From contig JAFPBM010000025.1 in the NCBI GenBank assembly GCA_017424125.1, forward strand, positions 1-7,662: 7,662 bases of DNA. Direction: 5' to 3'. Source of the stretch: Clostridia bacterium (GTDB taxonomy: Bacteria; Bacillota; Clostridia; Oscillospirales; Acutalibacteraceae). Shown one piece after another: positions 1 to 6,347 of this stretch. The notes beneath the pieces were generated by a model. The model worked only from the letters and a program-made list of their open reading frames with translations, ran no database searches and was not told the DNA's origin. The position numbers and the translations under genes are program-made. Numbering within the stretch: position 1 is the first letter of the stretch; every line of letters begins with the position of its first letter.

Positions 1-215
1 GCCGTGCGCGAGCCGATTTTACGGACAAGTTTTATGGACGCAACGTCGGTTAATAGTTGCACCGCAAAATTAAAGAAAATTAAAATACTTAACTGTGGAT
101 ACGTAACGCCGTAATCCTCGTTAAACATAACGAATAAAAGTGGCAGAAAATTGTTCACTACCGCGCTAATTATATACGCCACGTAACACGAAAATCGTGT
201 GGTTTTATAACTCAT
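1..215 (-). CDS. MFS transporter, N-terminal fragment (runs off left edge)
   Basis: Only the first 71 codons are present. The protein is predicted to be an integral membrane transporter of the major facilitator superfamily. What is seen: a short polar N-terminus (MSYKTTRFSC), a hydrophobic stretch at about residues 10-31 (TM1), another at about 41-61 (TM2), and then D57 followed by RKIGSR (residues 65-70), which resembles the cytoplasmic loop 2-3 'motif A' of MFS proteins. The ATG at 215 is preceded by AAGGAAA with sensible spacing and lies inside the end of the upstream phosphatase gene, so the two genes overlap by 11 bases and are probably translated together. The N-terminus resembles fucose-permease-like transporters of Clostridia, but the substrate cannot be read from this fragment. 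The fold assignment is fairly sure; the transported compound is unknown. Confidence 0.72.
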   Translation of the reverse strand, partial: MSYKTTRFSCYVAYIISAVVNNFLPLLFVMFNEDYGVTYPQLSILIFFNFAVQLLTDVASIKLVRKIGSRT

Positions 216-867
216 TATCTATTTCCTTCAAAAGACCTATAAATTCATTCGGATTATGTATGATATATTTGGCACCGGCGGCGACGAGTTCATCTTCGTC
301 CCTATATCCCCAAGTTTCGCCAACAGCAACAGCGCCGCTGTTTACACCCGTTTTAATATCTACGCCCGAATCACCTAAAAAGACACATTCACACGGTTTT
401 ACGCCAAGTTTATCCATAACGTGAAGCGTAAGGGCGGGGTCGGGTTTGTGGGCAAACGGCGGTATATGACCTGCAACAATATCAAAAGCGTCACCAAAAA
501 GGTCGTTTACTACAACCTTTGCCGCCGCGTCGTCCTTATTCGTCACAACGGCGGTTTTAAGTCCCAACGCCTTCACGTCTGCCAAAAGTTCTTTGGTTCC
601 GTCATAGGCTACGGTTTTATCACAACTGTGCAAAGCATAATAATCCAAAAATTCTTTTTTTATTTTAGCGCGCATTTCTTCATTTTCACACTCGCCCGAT
701 GCACGAAAAACGAGATTGTCCATTCCGTTACCCACAAAACGTCTGTACTCTTCTAAACTGTGTTCCGGAAATCCATATTTCAAAAGTGCCCTGTTAACCG
801 CGTCCTGCAAATCGTAAAGGGTATTTGCAAGGGTGCCGTCAAGGTCAAATATTACTGCTTTAATCAC
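205..867 (-). CDS. HAD superfamily hydrolase, phosphoglycolate phosphatase (Gph)-like
   Basis: A predicted cytosolic phosphatase of 220 residues, typical in length for HAD subfamily IA. All four HAD motifs are visible: motif I DLDGT with the nucleophile D8 and D10, motif II VVTNK with T109, motif III with K141 in HKPDP, and motif IV GDSGVD with D166 and D170. Residues 15-85 form the helical cap. Gph-type enzymes hydrolyse 2-phosphoglycolate or other small phosphate esters; the real substrate cannot be read from the motifs. The reading frame stays open up to 957, but a good promoter at 896-924 lies inside that extension, so the start must be downstream. GTG at 867, preceded by GGGGTGAT, fits best. 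Its last 11 bases overlap the start of the MFS transporter gene. It is transcribed divergently from rpmB. Confidence 0.88.
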   Translation of the reverse strand: MIKAVIFDLDGTLANTLYDLQDAVNRALLKYGFPEHSLEEYRRFVGNGMDNLVFRASGECENEEMRAKIKKEFLDYYALHSCDKTVAYDGTKELLADVKALGLKTAVVTNKDDAAAKVVVNDLFGDAFDIVAGHIPPFAHKPDPALTLHVMDKLGVKPCECVFLGDSGVDIKTGVNSGAVAVGETWGYRDEDELVAAGAKYIIHNPNEFIGLLKEIDNEL

Positions 868-895
868 GCATATCACCCCAATTTTAATATTCTTT

Positions 896-924
896 ATTAT
901 ATAATAAATTTGTCGGCTATTCAA
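896..924 (-). promoter_or_regulatory. Sigma-A-type promoter of the phosphatase-MFS operon
   Basis: On the minus strand the -35 box TTGAAT (919-924; 4 of 6 consensus) and the -10 box TATAAT (896-901; perfect) are separated by 17 bp. Transcription should begin near 889, giving a leader of about 22 bases before the GTG at 867. This promoter excludes the longer phosphatase reading frame that would begin at 957. Confidence 0.75.
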
Positions 925-951
925 GAAAAATATACTTTTTTCAAAAAACAC
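925..951. promoter_or_regulatory. A/T-tract segment between two divergent -35 boxes, possible UP element
   Basis: The 27 bp between the two back-to-back -35 boxes consist almost only of A and T runs. They contain a short inverted repeat, GAAAAA (925-930) with TTTTTC (937-942). A-tracts just upstream of -35 boxes commonly act as UP elements bound by the RNA polymerase alpha subunit, and ribosomal-protein promoters often have them. The role here is inferred; a repressor site is possible but has no specific support. Confidence 0.35.
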
Positions 952-980
952 TTGCATTATTTCTCAGTTTGTGATATTAT
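952..980 (+). promoter_or_regulatory. Promoter of rpmB with extended -10
   Basis: The -35 box TTGCAT (952-957) is weak, but the -10 box TATTAT (975-980) matches 5 of 6 consensus positions at exactly 17 bp spacing. It is preceded by TGA (972-974), the TGn extension that compensates for a poor -35. The start point should lie near 987, leaving about 30 bases of leader that hold little beyond the ribosome binding site AAGGAGGTG (1001-1009). No room or structure for an autoregulatory leader is seen. Confidence 0.72.
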
Positions 981-1016
981 AGTACGGCTATCGAGATTAA
1001 AAGGAGGTGCAGACAC

Positions 1017-1205
1017 ATGGCAAAATGTGAAATCTGCAGCAAAGAAGTTGCATTTGGTATTAAGGTTTCTCACTCACACAGACGTACAAACAGAGTTTGG
1101 AAACCCAACGTTAAGCGCGTTAAGGCTATCGTAAATGGCACACCGCGTCACATTAACGTTTGCACCCGTTGCCTCCGTTCAGGCAAGGTGGAAAGAGCTA
1201 TCTAA
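1017..1205 (+). CDS. rpmB: 50S ribosomal protein L28, zinc-binding form
   Basis: A 62-residue protein of the large ribosomal subunit. The N-terminus MAKCEICSK and the later HSHRRTNRVWKPN block are characteristic of L28. Two cysteine pairs, C4/C7 and C49/C52, form the zinc ribbon, so this is the 'C+' paralogue type rather than the zinc-independent form used under zinc starvation. The start is an ATG with a near-perfect AAGGAGGTG nine bases upstream. The gene is monocistronic: it has its own promoter and a terminator six bases after its stop. It is the only plus-strand gene here. Upstream it faces away from the phosphatase gene; downstream it is tail to tail with gpsA. Identification is certain. 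Confidence 0.97.
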   Translation: MAKCEICSKEVAFGIKVSHSHRRTNRVWKPNVKRVKAIVNGTPRHINVCTRCLRSGKVERAI

Positions 1206-1211
1206 CAAACT

Positions 1212-1242
1212 ACGGTGGATTTTATCCACCGTTTTTGTTTTT
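1212..1242 (+). terminator. Intrinsic terminator of rpmB
   Basis: A perfect 9-bp stem, ACGGTGGAT (1212-1220) paired with ATCCACCGT (1224-1232), with a TTT loop, followed by a T-rich tail to 1242. It starts six bases after the rpmB stop codon. Confidence 0.92.
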
Positions 1243-1250
1243 AGGAGCAA

Positions 1251-1282
1251 AATAAAAAGCAAGGCTTTGCCTTGCTTTTTTT
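1251..1282. terminator. Bidirectional terminator between rpmB and gpsA
   Basis: Stem GCAAGGC (1259-1265) with GCCTTGC (1269-1275) around a TTT loop, flanked by A's on the left and T's on the right, so it works on both strands. On the minus strand it directly follows the gpsA stop (1281-1283) and ends the DUF512-der-plsY-gpsA transcript. On the plus strand it backs up the rpmB terminator. Confidence 0.9.
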
Positions 1283-2282
1283 ATTTTATCCAACTCGCGT
1301 CTGTTTCGGCGCATTGCGGACGCGTCATAAGCGTTTTTAGCGCCTCTTTAACGTCTACGTCCTTATACATAACGTTGTAACACTGTTCTATAATCGGCAT
1401 ATTCACACCGTAAACCGCACAAAGTTTATGGGCGGTTTTGGCGGCATAGTAGCCTTCTACCGTGCCAACCTGTTTTAATGCATCTTCAACCGAAACGCCC
1501 GAACCTACAAGTCTGCCGAAACGGCGGTTACGGCTGTGTTCCGACATACAGGTAACTATTAAGTCGCCGACACCCGTAAGTCCCGCAAAGGTATTTTCCT
1601 TTGCGCCCATATAAACGCCAAGACGTGCAATCTCGGTAAGACCTCTTGTTATAAGGGCGGCGCGGGTGTTGTCGCCAAGGCCCATACCGTCACAAAATCC
1701 CGAAGCGATTGCTATTACGTTTTTAAGGGCACCACCGAGTTCTGCGCCCGCAGTATCATCATTAGTATATACGCGAAGTTTGCTATCGGCAAACACCTCT
1801 TGCACCAATTCACAAGCACACCGGCTTTTTGAAGAAGAAACAAGCGAAGTTTCTATACCCCTTGCAACCTCTTCCGCGTGGGATGGGCCCGAAAGCACAA
1901 CAACATCTCTGCCCGGTAATTCGTTTTCGATAACCTGCGACAAACGCATAAGGGTATCATATTCTATACCCTTGGCAACGCTTACGATTACACCACAATC
2001 TGCAATTTTCTTAATTCGAGCGGCGGTTTCACGCACCGCAAGTGACGGTGTTGCTATAATTGTAACGTCTGCACCGTCCGCCACGTTTATATCGGTTGTT
2101 ACGGTAATATCTTGGGGTATTTTAACACCCGGCAACAAACGGCGGCTTTCACGCTGTTCTTTAAGTTCATTTATCTCCGCATCAAAGGGCGACCAAACAA
2201 ATACCTGATTACCCGAGCGGTGTGCCGCGAGTGATAAAGCGAGTCCCCAACCGCCTGCGCCTAATATTGCAACCTTGGCCAT
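1281..2282 (-). CDS. gpsA: NAD(P)H-dependent sn-glycerol-3-phosphate dehydrogenase GpsA
   Basis: A cytosolic enzyme of 333 residues, normal for the family. It reduces dihydroxyacetone phosphate to sn-glycerol 3-phosphate, the backbone for phospholipids. Visible features are the N-terminal Rossmann nucleotide-binding loop GAGGWG (residues 8-13), the SVAKGIE segment (101-107), SGPSHAEEV (131-139), the catalytic lysine K187 in ELGGALKN, and GDNTRAAL (203-210) with the NTR substrate-binding residues. The C-terminal helical domain follows. The ATG at 2282 has AAAGGAGAAAG just upstream, starting at the plsY stop codon; the gap to plsY is 11 bases. GpsA supplies the substrate of PlsY, its immediate upstream neighbour, so two consecutive steps sit side by side. 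It is the last gene of its operon, closed by a terminator at the stop codon. Confidence 0.96.
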   Translation of the reverse strand: MAKVAILGAGGWGLALSLAAHRSGNQVFVWSPFDAEINELKEQRESRRLLPGVKIPQDITVTTDINVADGADVTIIATPSLAVRETAARIKKIADCGVIVSVAKGIEYDTLMRLSQVIENELPGRDVVVLSGPSHAEEVARGIETSLVSSSKSRCACELVQEVFADSKLRVYTNDDTAGAELGGALKNVIAIASGFCDGMGLGDNTRAALITRGLTEIARLGVYMGAKENTFAGLTGVGDLIVTCMSEHSRNRRFGRLVGSGVSVEDALKQVGTVEGYYAAKTAHKLCAVYGVNMPIIEQCYNVMYKDVDVKEALKTLMTRPQCAETDASWIK

Positions 2283-2293
2283 TTCTTTCTCCT

Positions 2294-2935
2294 TTATTTT
2301 TTCGCCTTTAGTTTCTTTTCTTCTCCGCGTGATAAGCGGATAATATTATCTTTATGTTTTATAAACACGAGTGCGCACATAAATGCGGTTAAAAGCAGTT
2401 GCGGCCAGAGCATAACACTATCGTTATGCCACAAAAGAACTCCGACAAAAACTGTTACGGTTGCTATAAGCGAACTCAAGGATATGACTCTTGAAATTAT
2501 AAAACAAAGTATAAAAACTATAAGTCCCGCTATTATGGCATAGGGGCAACAAACGGCGAAAATGCCGACGCTTGTGGCAACACCTTTTCCGCCCTTAAAA
2601 CTAAAGAAAAGCGGAAACATATGTCCGAGCATACAAATAGCACCGCAAATATAGGCGCCGTATATGCACCACTCACTGTCCTGCGAAAAGGCAAGTGGAA
2701 AAAACCAACTCTTTGCGGCATAACACGCAACAAAACCTTTAAGCGCATCAAAAACGAAGGTTAAAAGACCGGGTAATATACCGATAGCGCGTATAACGTT
2801 TGTCATACCTGCACTGCCGCTACCGAAATCCCTTACGTCCTTATTTGCAAATAATTTTGAAAAAATTACCGCAAAACTTATACTGCCAACGGCATACGCA
2901 AAAACTATTGCCGCCGCAAACCATAATGTTGTCAT
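2294..2935 (-). CDS. plsY: Acyl-phosphate:glycerol-3-phosphate acyltransferase PlsY
   Basis: A polytopic membrane enzyme of 213 residues that transfers an acyl group from acyl phosphate to sn-glycerol 3-phosphate, making lysophosphatidate. Family motifs are seen in order: GSGSAGMTN (38-46), DALKG (63-67), GHMFPLFFSFKGGKGVAT (104-121) and HKDNIIRLSRGEEKK (194-208) at the cytosolic tail. Hydrophobic segments lie at about 4-27, 51-70, 92-112, 124-147, 150-169 and 177-193. The frame is open to 2965, but the ATG at 2935 is preceded by AAGGAGAAATAT and avoids overlapping der, so it is preferred. The gap to der is 10 bases. The first motif is GSGS rather than the better-known GSGN; this may be usual for the lineage. 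Identification is very sure. Confidence 0.95.
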   Translation of the reverse strand: MTTLWFAAAIVFAYAVGSISFAVIFSKLFANKDVRDFGSGSAGMTNVIRAIGILPGLLTFVFDALKGFVACYAAKSWFFPLAFSQDSEWCIYGAYICGAICMLGHMFPLFFSFKGGKGVATSVGIFAVCCPYAIIAGLIVFILCFIISRVISLSSLIATVTVFVGVLLWHNDSVMLWPQLLLTAFMCALVFIKHKDNIIRLSRGEEKKLKAKK

Positions 2936-2945
2936 ATATTTCTCC

Positions 2946-4268
2946 TTATTTATCTCCGCGCTCACGTATTACAAAGCGAACGGGTGTGCCCTCCAATCCA
3001 AAGGTGGAACGAATTTGATTTTCTAAATAACGCTGATACGAAAAATGGAACAAATCTGCCCTGTTGCAGAAGCAAACAAATGTGGGCGGACGGGTTGATG
3101 CCTGTGTCATATAGTATATTTTAAGGCGTTTGCCCTTATCTGTCGGCGGTTGTACCCTTGCGGTAGCATCTGCTAATACGTCGTTAAGTTTTCCCGTCGA
3201 AATACGCATAGCGTTTTGGTCGTTTACATATTTTATAAGTTCAAAAAGTCTTTCTACGCGCTGACCTGTTTTTGCCGATATAAAGATTATAGGTGCGTAG
3301 GTCATAAATGAAAAATCGTTCATAAGGCGCTTGCGGTAAGCATCCATAGTTTGTCCGTCTTTTTCCACAATATCCCATTTATTAACGGCAATTATGCAAG
3401 CCTTGCCCTGTTCTATTGCAAGACCTGCAACCTTGGAATCCTGTTCTGTGAAACCATCGACGCCGTCAAGCATTATAACGCACACGTCGGCACGTTCAAT
3501 TGCCATTTTTGCGCGAAGAACGCTATATTTTTCAATCTGGTCTTCGACGCGGCTTTTTCTTCTCAGTCCCGCGGTATCTATAAAATTAAATCTGCCGTAT
3601 TTATTCTCAACAACGGTATCAATCGCATCACGCGTTGTACCCGCAACAGAGGAAACTATTGAACGTTCCTCGCCCGAGACGTTGTTGACAAGCGAAGATT
3701 TGCCGGCGTTTGGTTTGCCTATAACGGCAACGTTTATGATGTCGCTTTCGGTTTCCTCCTCATCACTCGGCGGCAAATACTCGAACGCGGCGTCAAGCAA
3801 ATCGCCCGTGCCGTGACCGTGCACAGCCGAAACGGCAATAGGCTCACCGAGGCCTAAGTTATAAAACTCATAAAATTCGGCAGGTACGTTACCTATACTA
3901 TCACACTTATTAACGCAAAGTACAACGGGTTTTCCGCTTCGTCTTAACATCGCGGCTACCTCGTTATCGGCGGCGGTTACACCGCACTCGAGATTGGTAA
4001 CGAATATAATTACGTTTGCCGTATCAATTGCTAAATTTGCCTGGTCGCGCATTTTTGATAGAATTATATCGTCGGTTTTCGGCTCTATACCGCCCGTATC
4101 AATGAGCATAACGGTACGGCCTTGCCATTCAGTATCGGCATATATACGGTCACGCGTTACACCCGGTGTATCGTCTACAATGGCAACGCGTTTGCCGACC
4201 AACTTATTAAAAAGGGTGGATTTTCCAACGTTTGGGCAGCCCACAACTGCTATAATCGGCTTTGCCAT
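2946..4268 (-). CDS. der: Ribosome-assembly GTPase Der (EngA)
   Basis: A 440-residue GTPase with two tandem G domains, needed for maturation of the 50S ribosomal subunit. G domain 1: P-loop GCPNVGKS (10-17), DTPGVTRD (33-40), DTGG (57-60), NKCD (120-123). G domain 2: P-loop GKPNAGKS (184-191), AGTTRDAID (209-217), DTAGLRRKSRV (231-241), NKWD (296-299), SAKTG (331-335). A KH-like RNA-binding domain fills about 350-440. An acidic linker (169-176) joins the two G domains. The start is ATG at 4268; its ribosome binding site AGGAGAG is built from the last codons of the upstream DUF512 gene, whose stop lies one base away, so translation is probably coupled. All nucleotide-binding motifs are intact. 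Confidence 0.97.
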   Translation of the reverse strand: MAKPIIAVVGCPNVGKSTLFNKLVGKRVAIVDDTPGVTRDRIYADTEWQGRTVMLIDTGGIEPKTDDIILSKMRDQANLAIDTANVIIFVTNLECGVTAADNEVAAMLRRSGKPVVLCVNKCDSIGNVPAEFYEFYNLGLGEPIAVSAVHGHGTGDLLDAAFEYLPPSDEEETESDIINVAVIGKPNAGKSSLVNNVSGEERSIVSSVAGTTRDAIDTVVENKYGRFNFIDTAGLRRKSRVEDQIEKYSVLRAKMAIERADVCVIMLDGVDGFTEQDSKVAGLAIEQGKACIIAVNKWDIVEKDGQTMDAYRKRLMNDFSFMTYAPIIFISAKTGQRVERLFELIKYVNDQNAMRISTGKLNDVLADATARVQPPTDKGKRLKIYYMTQASTRPPTFVCFCNRADLFHFSYQRYLENQIRSTFGLEGTPVRFVIRERGDK

Positions 4269-4269
4269 T

Positions 4270-5547
4270 TTACTCTCCTAAACATTTAATAAATTCATAA
4301 CCGTCGGCACTTACAATTTTCACCTTAACCGACAGTTCTCTTTCCACTTCTTCGGGCGTTACGTCATCCAAAAACATATCATTTTCGTGGCGAAGCATTA
4401 CGTCGGGAATAAGCAGACAGTCGCCCAAGTCTTTTCCCTTTAACTGATTTATAATATCGCCGCCCGTCAAAAGTCCCGCAACGGTTATATCGTGGCCGAA
4501 GAAATCGTTTTTGATTTCATACACCTTACAATTAAGATTATGCCATTTCTTTCCTGCGGTGTCAACAATATTTCTTATAAGCGGATAGGCGGAAACGCCC
4601 GTAACGGCACTTATGTTTTTGGGGTATTGCGGTCCTTCCAACTCGTTTATAGCATCGGTACTGTCCGAGAGCATAAGCCGCCACAGTCCCACGCCGTTTT
4701 CGAGTTGTGAAAAATCGCCGTAATATTCCGCCTGCGGTATGGGGCGGTCGGCTAATAAAAAGAATTCGTCTGCGGCACACACGTTGCGGTGCTCTTTAAA
4801 CTCGTCCATTATATCAATAACCGCCGAAGCCGTTTCTTTTGTGAATTTTTGAAGCGGTTCGAGTCCCTCGCGGTGACGGGTAAGTCCTACGGGGACGGCG
4901 GCAATACTCTCTACACCCGAAAGCGCCGTTAAATCTTTAAGACTTCTTCTAAGTTCCTCGCCGTCGTTAATTCCGGGACAAAGAACGAGTTGACAGTTGA
5001 TGCTAATCCCCGCGTCCGAAAAGCGTTTTATGATTGACAAGACCTGTCCTGCGCTTTCATTACGCATCATTTTAACGCGAAGGGTAGGGTTTGTTGTATG
5101 CACAGAGATGTTTATGGGGCTGATGTGCATTTTTATAATGCGCTCAATTTCGTGTTCGGTTATGTTTGTAAGGGTTATATAGTTGCCGAATAAAAACGAA
5201 AGACGCGAATCATCATCCTTAAAATAAAGGCTTTTACGCATACCCCTTGGCAACTGGTCAATAAAGCAGAAAATACACCTGTTTTTACAGGCGCGTTGCT
5301 TATCCATAAGATAGGTATCAAACGTAAAACCGAGTTCGTCTTCTTCCCTTTTCTTTACGGTTTTCACTTTTTGTTTGCCACGCTTATCAACATAGCACAC
5401 CTCTATTTTACTTTCGTTTTGATAAAAACGGTAATCAAGCACGTCCATAATCTCATTACCGTTAAGCGACAATAAAACGTCGTTCTCACGCGCCCCCGTT
5501 TTATATGCAGCGCTACCCTTTAAAACTGATTTTATAACTACCGACAC
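4270..5547 (-). CDS. PDZ/radical SAM DUF512-family protein, function unknown
   Basis: A 425-residue protein. Residues 1-60 look like a PDZ-type domain: an N-terminal VIKSVLKGSAA segment, then TGARENDVLLSLNG (17-30). A radical SAM-type cysteine cluster follows, CKNRCIFC with C87, C91 and C94 in CxxxCxxC spacing, expected to hold a [4Fe-4S] cluster. The C-terminal part (about 220-425) is the DUF512 region, with AVPVGLTRHREGL at about 220 and TGVSAYPLIR near 330. The family is widespread in Clostridia and also present in cyanobacteria; its substrate is not established to my knowledge. The start is taken as GTG at 5547, preceded by AAGGGGGGAT. It is the first gene of the der-plsY-gpsA group, and its last codons carry the der ribosome binding site. 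A terminator hairpin lies 26 bases upstream with no clear promoter after it. Confidence 0.9.
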   Translation of the reverse strand: MSVVIKSVLKGSAAYKTGARENDVLLSLNGNEIMDVLDYRFYQNESKIEVCYVDKRGKQKVKTVKKREEDELGFTFDTYLMDKQRACKNRCIFCFIDQLPRGMRKSLYFKDDDSRLSFLFGNYITLTNITEHEIERIIKMHISPINISVHTTNPTLRVKMMRNESAGQVLSIIKRFSDAGISINCQLVLCPGINDGEELRRSLKDLTALSGVESIAAVPVGLTRHREGLEPLQKFTKETASAVIDIMDEFKEHRNVCAADEFFLLADRPIPQAEYYGDFSQLENGVGLWRLMLSDSTDAINELEGPQYPKNISAVTGVSAYPLIRNIVDTAGKKWHNLNCKVYEIKNDFFGHDITVAGLLTGGDIINQLKGKDLGDCLLIPDVMLRHENDMFLDDVTPEEVERELSVKVKIVSADGYEFIKCLGE

Positions 5548-5573
5548 AAAATCCCCCCTTGTTTGCTTATACT

Positions 5574-5605
5574 AAAAAAATGGGGAAGGATTACCATCCT
5601 TCCCC
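5574..5605 (-). terminator. Intrinsic terminator after rpmF, possibly an attenuator
   Basis: Minus-strand stem GGGGAAGGAT with ATCCTTCCCC (10 perfect base pairs, loop GGTA, plus-strand 5582-5605) followed by ATTTTTTT (5574-5581). It sits 17 bases after the rpmF stop. Only 26 bases remain to the GTG of the DUF512 gene, and no convincing -35/-10 pair lies there, so the downstream operon may depend on read-through. Confidence 0.9.
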
Positions 5606-5622
5606 TACTCAAATCGCGAAAA

Positions 5623-5805
5623 TTAGTCTTCGACTTTTACAACCTGACGGTCACCGTAGTAACCACAAGCCTTGCAAAGTCTGTGCGGTCTTGTATATTC
5701 ACCGCAGCGAGCGCACTTTACAAGAGTCGGAGCTGCTATCTTCCATACATTTGAACGTCTTTTATCTCTTCTTGCTTTAGAAGTTTTTCTCTTCGGTACT
5801 GCCAT
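5623..5805 (-). CDS. rpmF: 50S ribosomal protein L32, zinc-binding form
   Basis: A 60-residue protein of the large ribosomal subunit. The start MAVPKRKTSKARRDKRR is diagnostic of L32, and the two cysteine pairs C31/C34 and C44/C47 form its zinc ribbon. The ATG at 5805 has GGAGGGT a few bases upstream, in the 16-base gap after yceD. It is co-transcribed with yceD from the promoter at 6348-6376, the usual pairing across bacteria. In many bacteria plsX follows rpmF; here plsX is absent from the window and a terminator follows, then the DUF512-der-plsY-gpsA genes. Identification is certain. Confidence 0.97.
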   Translation of the reverse strand: MAVPKRKTSKARRDKRRSNVWKIAAPTLVKCARCGEYTRPHRLCKACGYYGDRQVVKVED

Positions 5806-5821
5806 TTTATACCCTCCAAAA

Positions 5822-6319
5822 TCAATCTTTTAATAATTGTGCCAAAACCTCAAGTCTTGGGTCTACTTGTGCATGGTTGCAATCACAAGGACCGTCATTA
5901 AGGTCTTTTCCACAGGTTTGACATATTCCTTTGCAATCCTCTTTACAAAGATGTTTCATCGGTAATGAAAGCACAATCTCCGTTACTGCGAGTTCGCTTA
6001 CGTCAAGTTGTAAATCAGGCACCTCAATGATTTCATCATCGGTTTTGTCTGCGAGTTGTGATACAAGCACACGTTTAATATTTATGCCGTGGTTTTTGGT
6101 TGCATTCTTTCCGCAACGGTCACAAGGGGCAGAAAACTCTACCTCACAGAGCACATCTACGGTGACAATCCCTGCACGGTTATAAACGCTGCCGCTAACG
6201 GCTACGGGCTTTGTTATAGGGTTTATTCCACCAAAAGCCATATCGCTCATATCAAGCTCAAAATTTACGGGAAGGGTTGCGCCCTCTGATATAAATACCG
6301 ATTTTAAATCAAGAATCAC
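5822..6319 (-). CDS. yceD: YceD/DUF177 family protein
   Basis: A 165-residue cytosolic protein of the DUF177 family, nearly always found just before rpmF. In plants and E. coli the family has been linked to 23S rRNA processing or accumulation; the precise activity is unsettled. What is seen: an N-terminal beta-rich part (ILDLKSVFISEGATLPVNF), the pair C66/C69 in CDRCGK, and a C-terminal cysteine cluster C125, C129, C133, C136, C145, C147 including CKGICQTCGKDLN (129-141), probably metal-binding. The frame is open to 6376, but codons before about 6341 overlap the promoter itself, so the start is set at GTG 6319, preceded by GGGGTGGG. First gene of the yceD-rpmF transcript. Confidence 0.9.
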   Translation of the reverse strand: MILDLKSVFISEGATLPVNFELDMSDMAFGGINPITKPVAVSGSVYNRAGIVTVDVLCEVEFSAPCDRCGKNATKNHGINIKRVLVSQLADKTDDEIIEVPDLQLDVSELAVTEIVLSLPMKHLCKEDCKGICQTCGKDLNDGPCDCNHAQVDPRLEVLAQLLKD

Positions 6320-6347
6320 ATTCCCACCCCATTTTGTCACAACAAAC

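Noticed and set aside
868..957. N-terminal extension of the phosphatase frame to an ATG at 957.
   Set aside because: The extension covers the -10 and -35 boxes of the gene's own promoter, is AT-rich and unlike a HAD N-terminus, and the GTG at 867 has a proper binding site.
760..1134. Plus-strand open frame of 124 codons covering the start of rpmB.
   Set aside because: It reads the phosphatase antisense and rpmB in a wrong frame. rpmB itself is unmistakable in another frame with its own ribosome binding site.
1666..2208. Plus-strand open frame of 180 codons opposite gpsA.
   Set aside because: It is the antisense shadow of a fully motif-supported gpsA, shows no protein family features, and has no binding site or promoter of its own that I can see.
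2533..2751. Minus-strand 72-codon frame inside plsY.
   Set aside because: It is an alternate frame wholly inside a gene with all PlsY motifs in place and has no upstream binding site.
3394..3816. Plus-strand open frames opposite der.
   Set aside because: They are antisense shadows of the conserved G domains, with low-complexity serine-rich translation and no start signals.
5548..5605. The 3' arm of the rpmF terminator (AUCCUUCC) could pair with the DUF512 ribosome binding site (GGGGGGAU), suggesting a translational switch.
   Set aside because: The pairing needs two G-U wobbles, while the same arm forms a local 10-bp perfect stem. G-rich and C-rich short segments pair easily by chance, and no alternative leader structure supports a switch.
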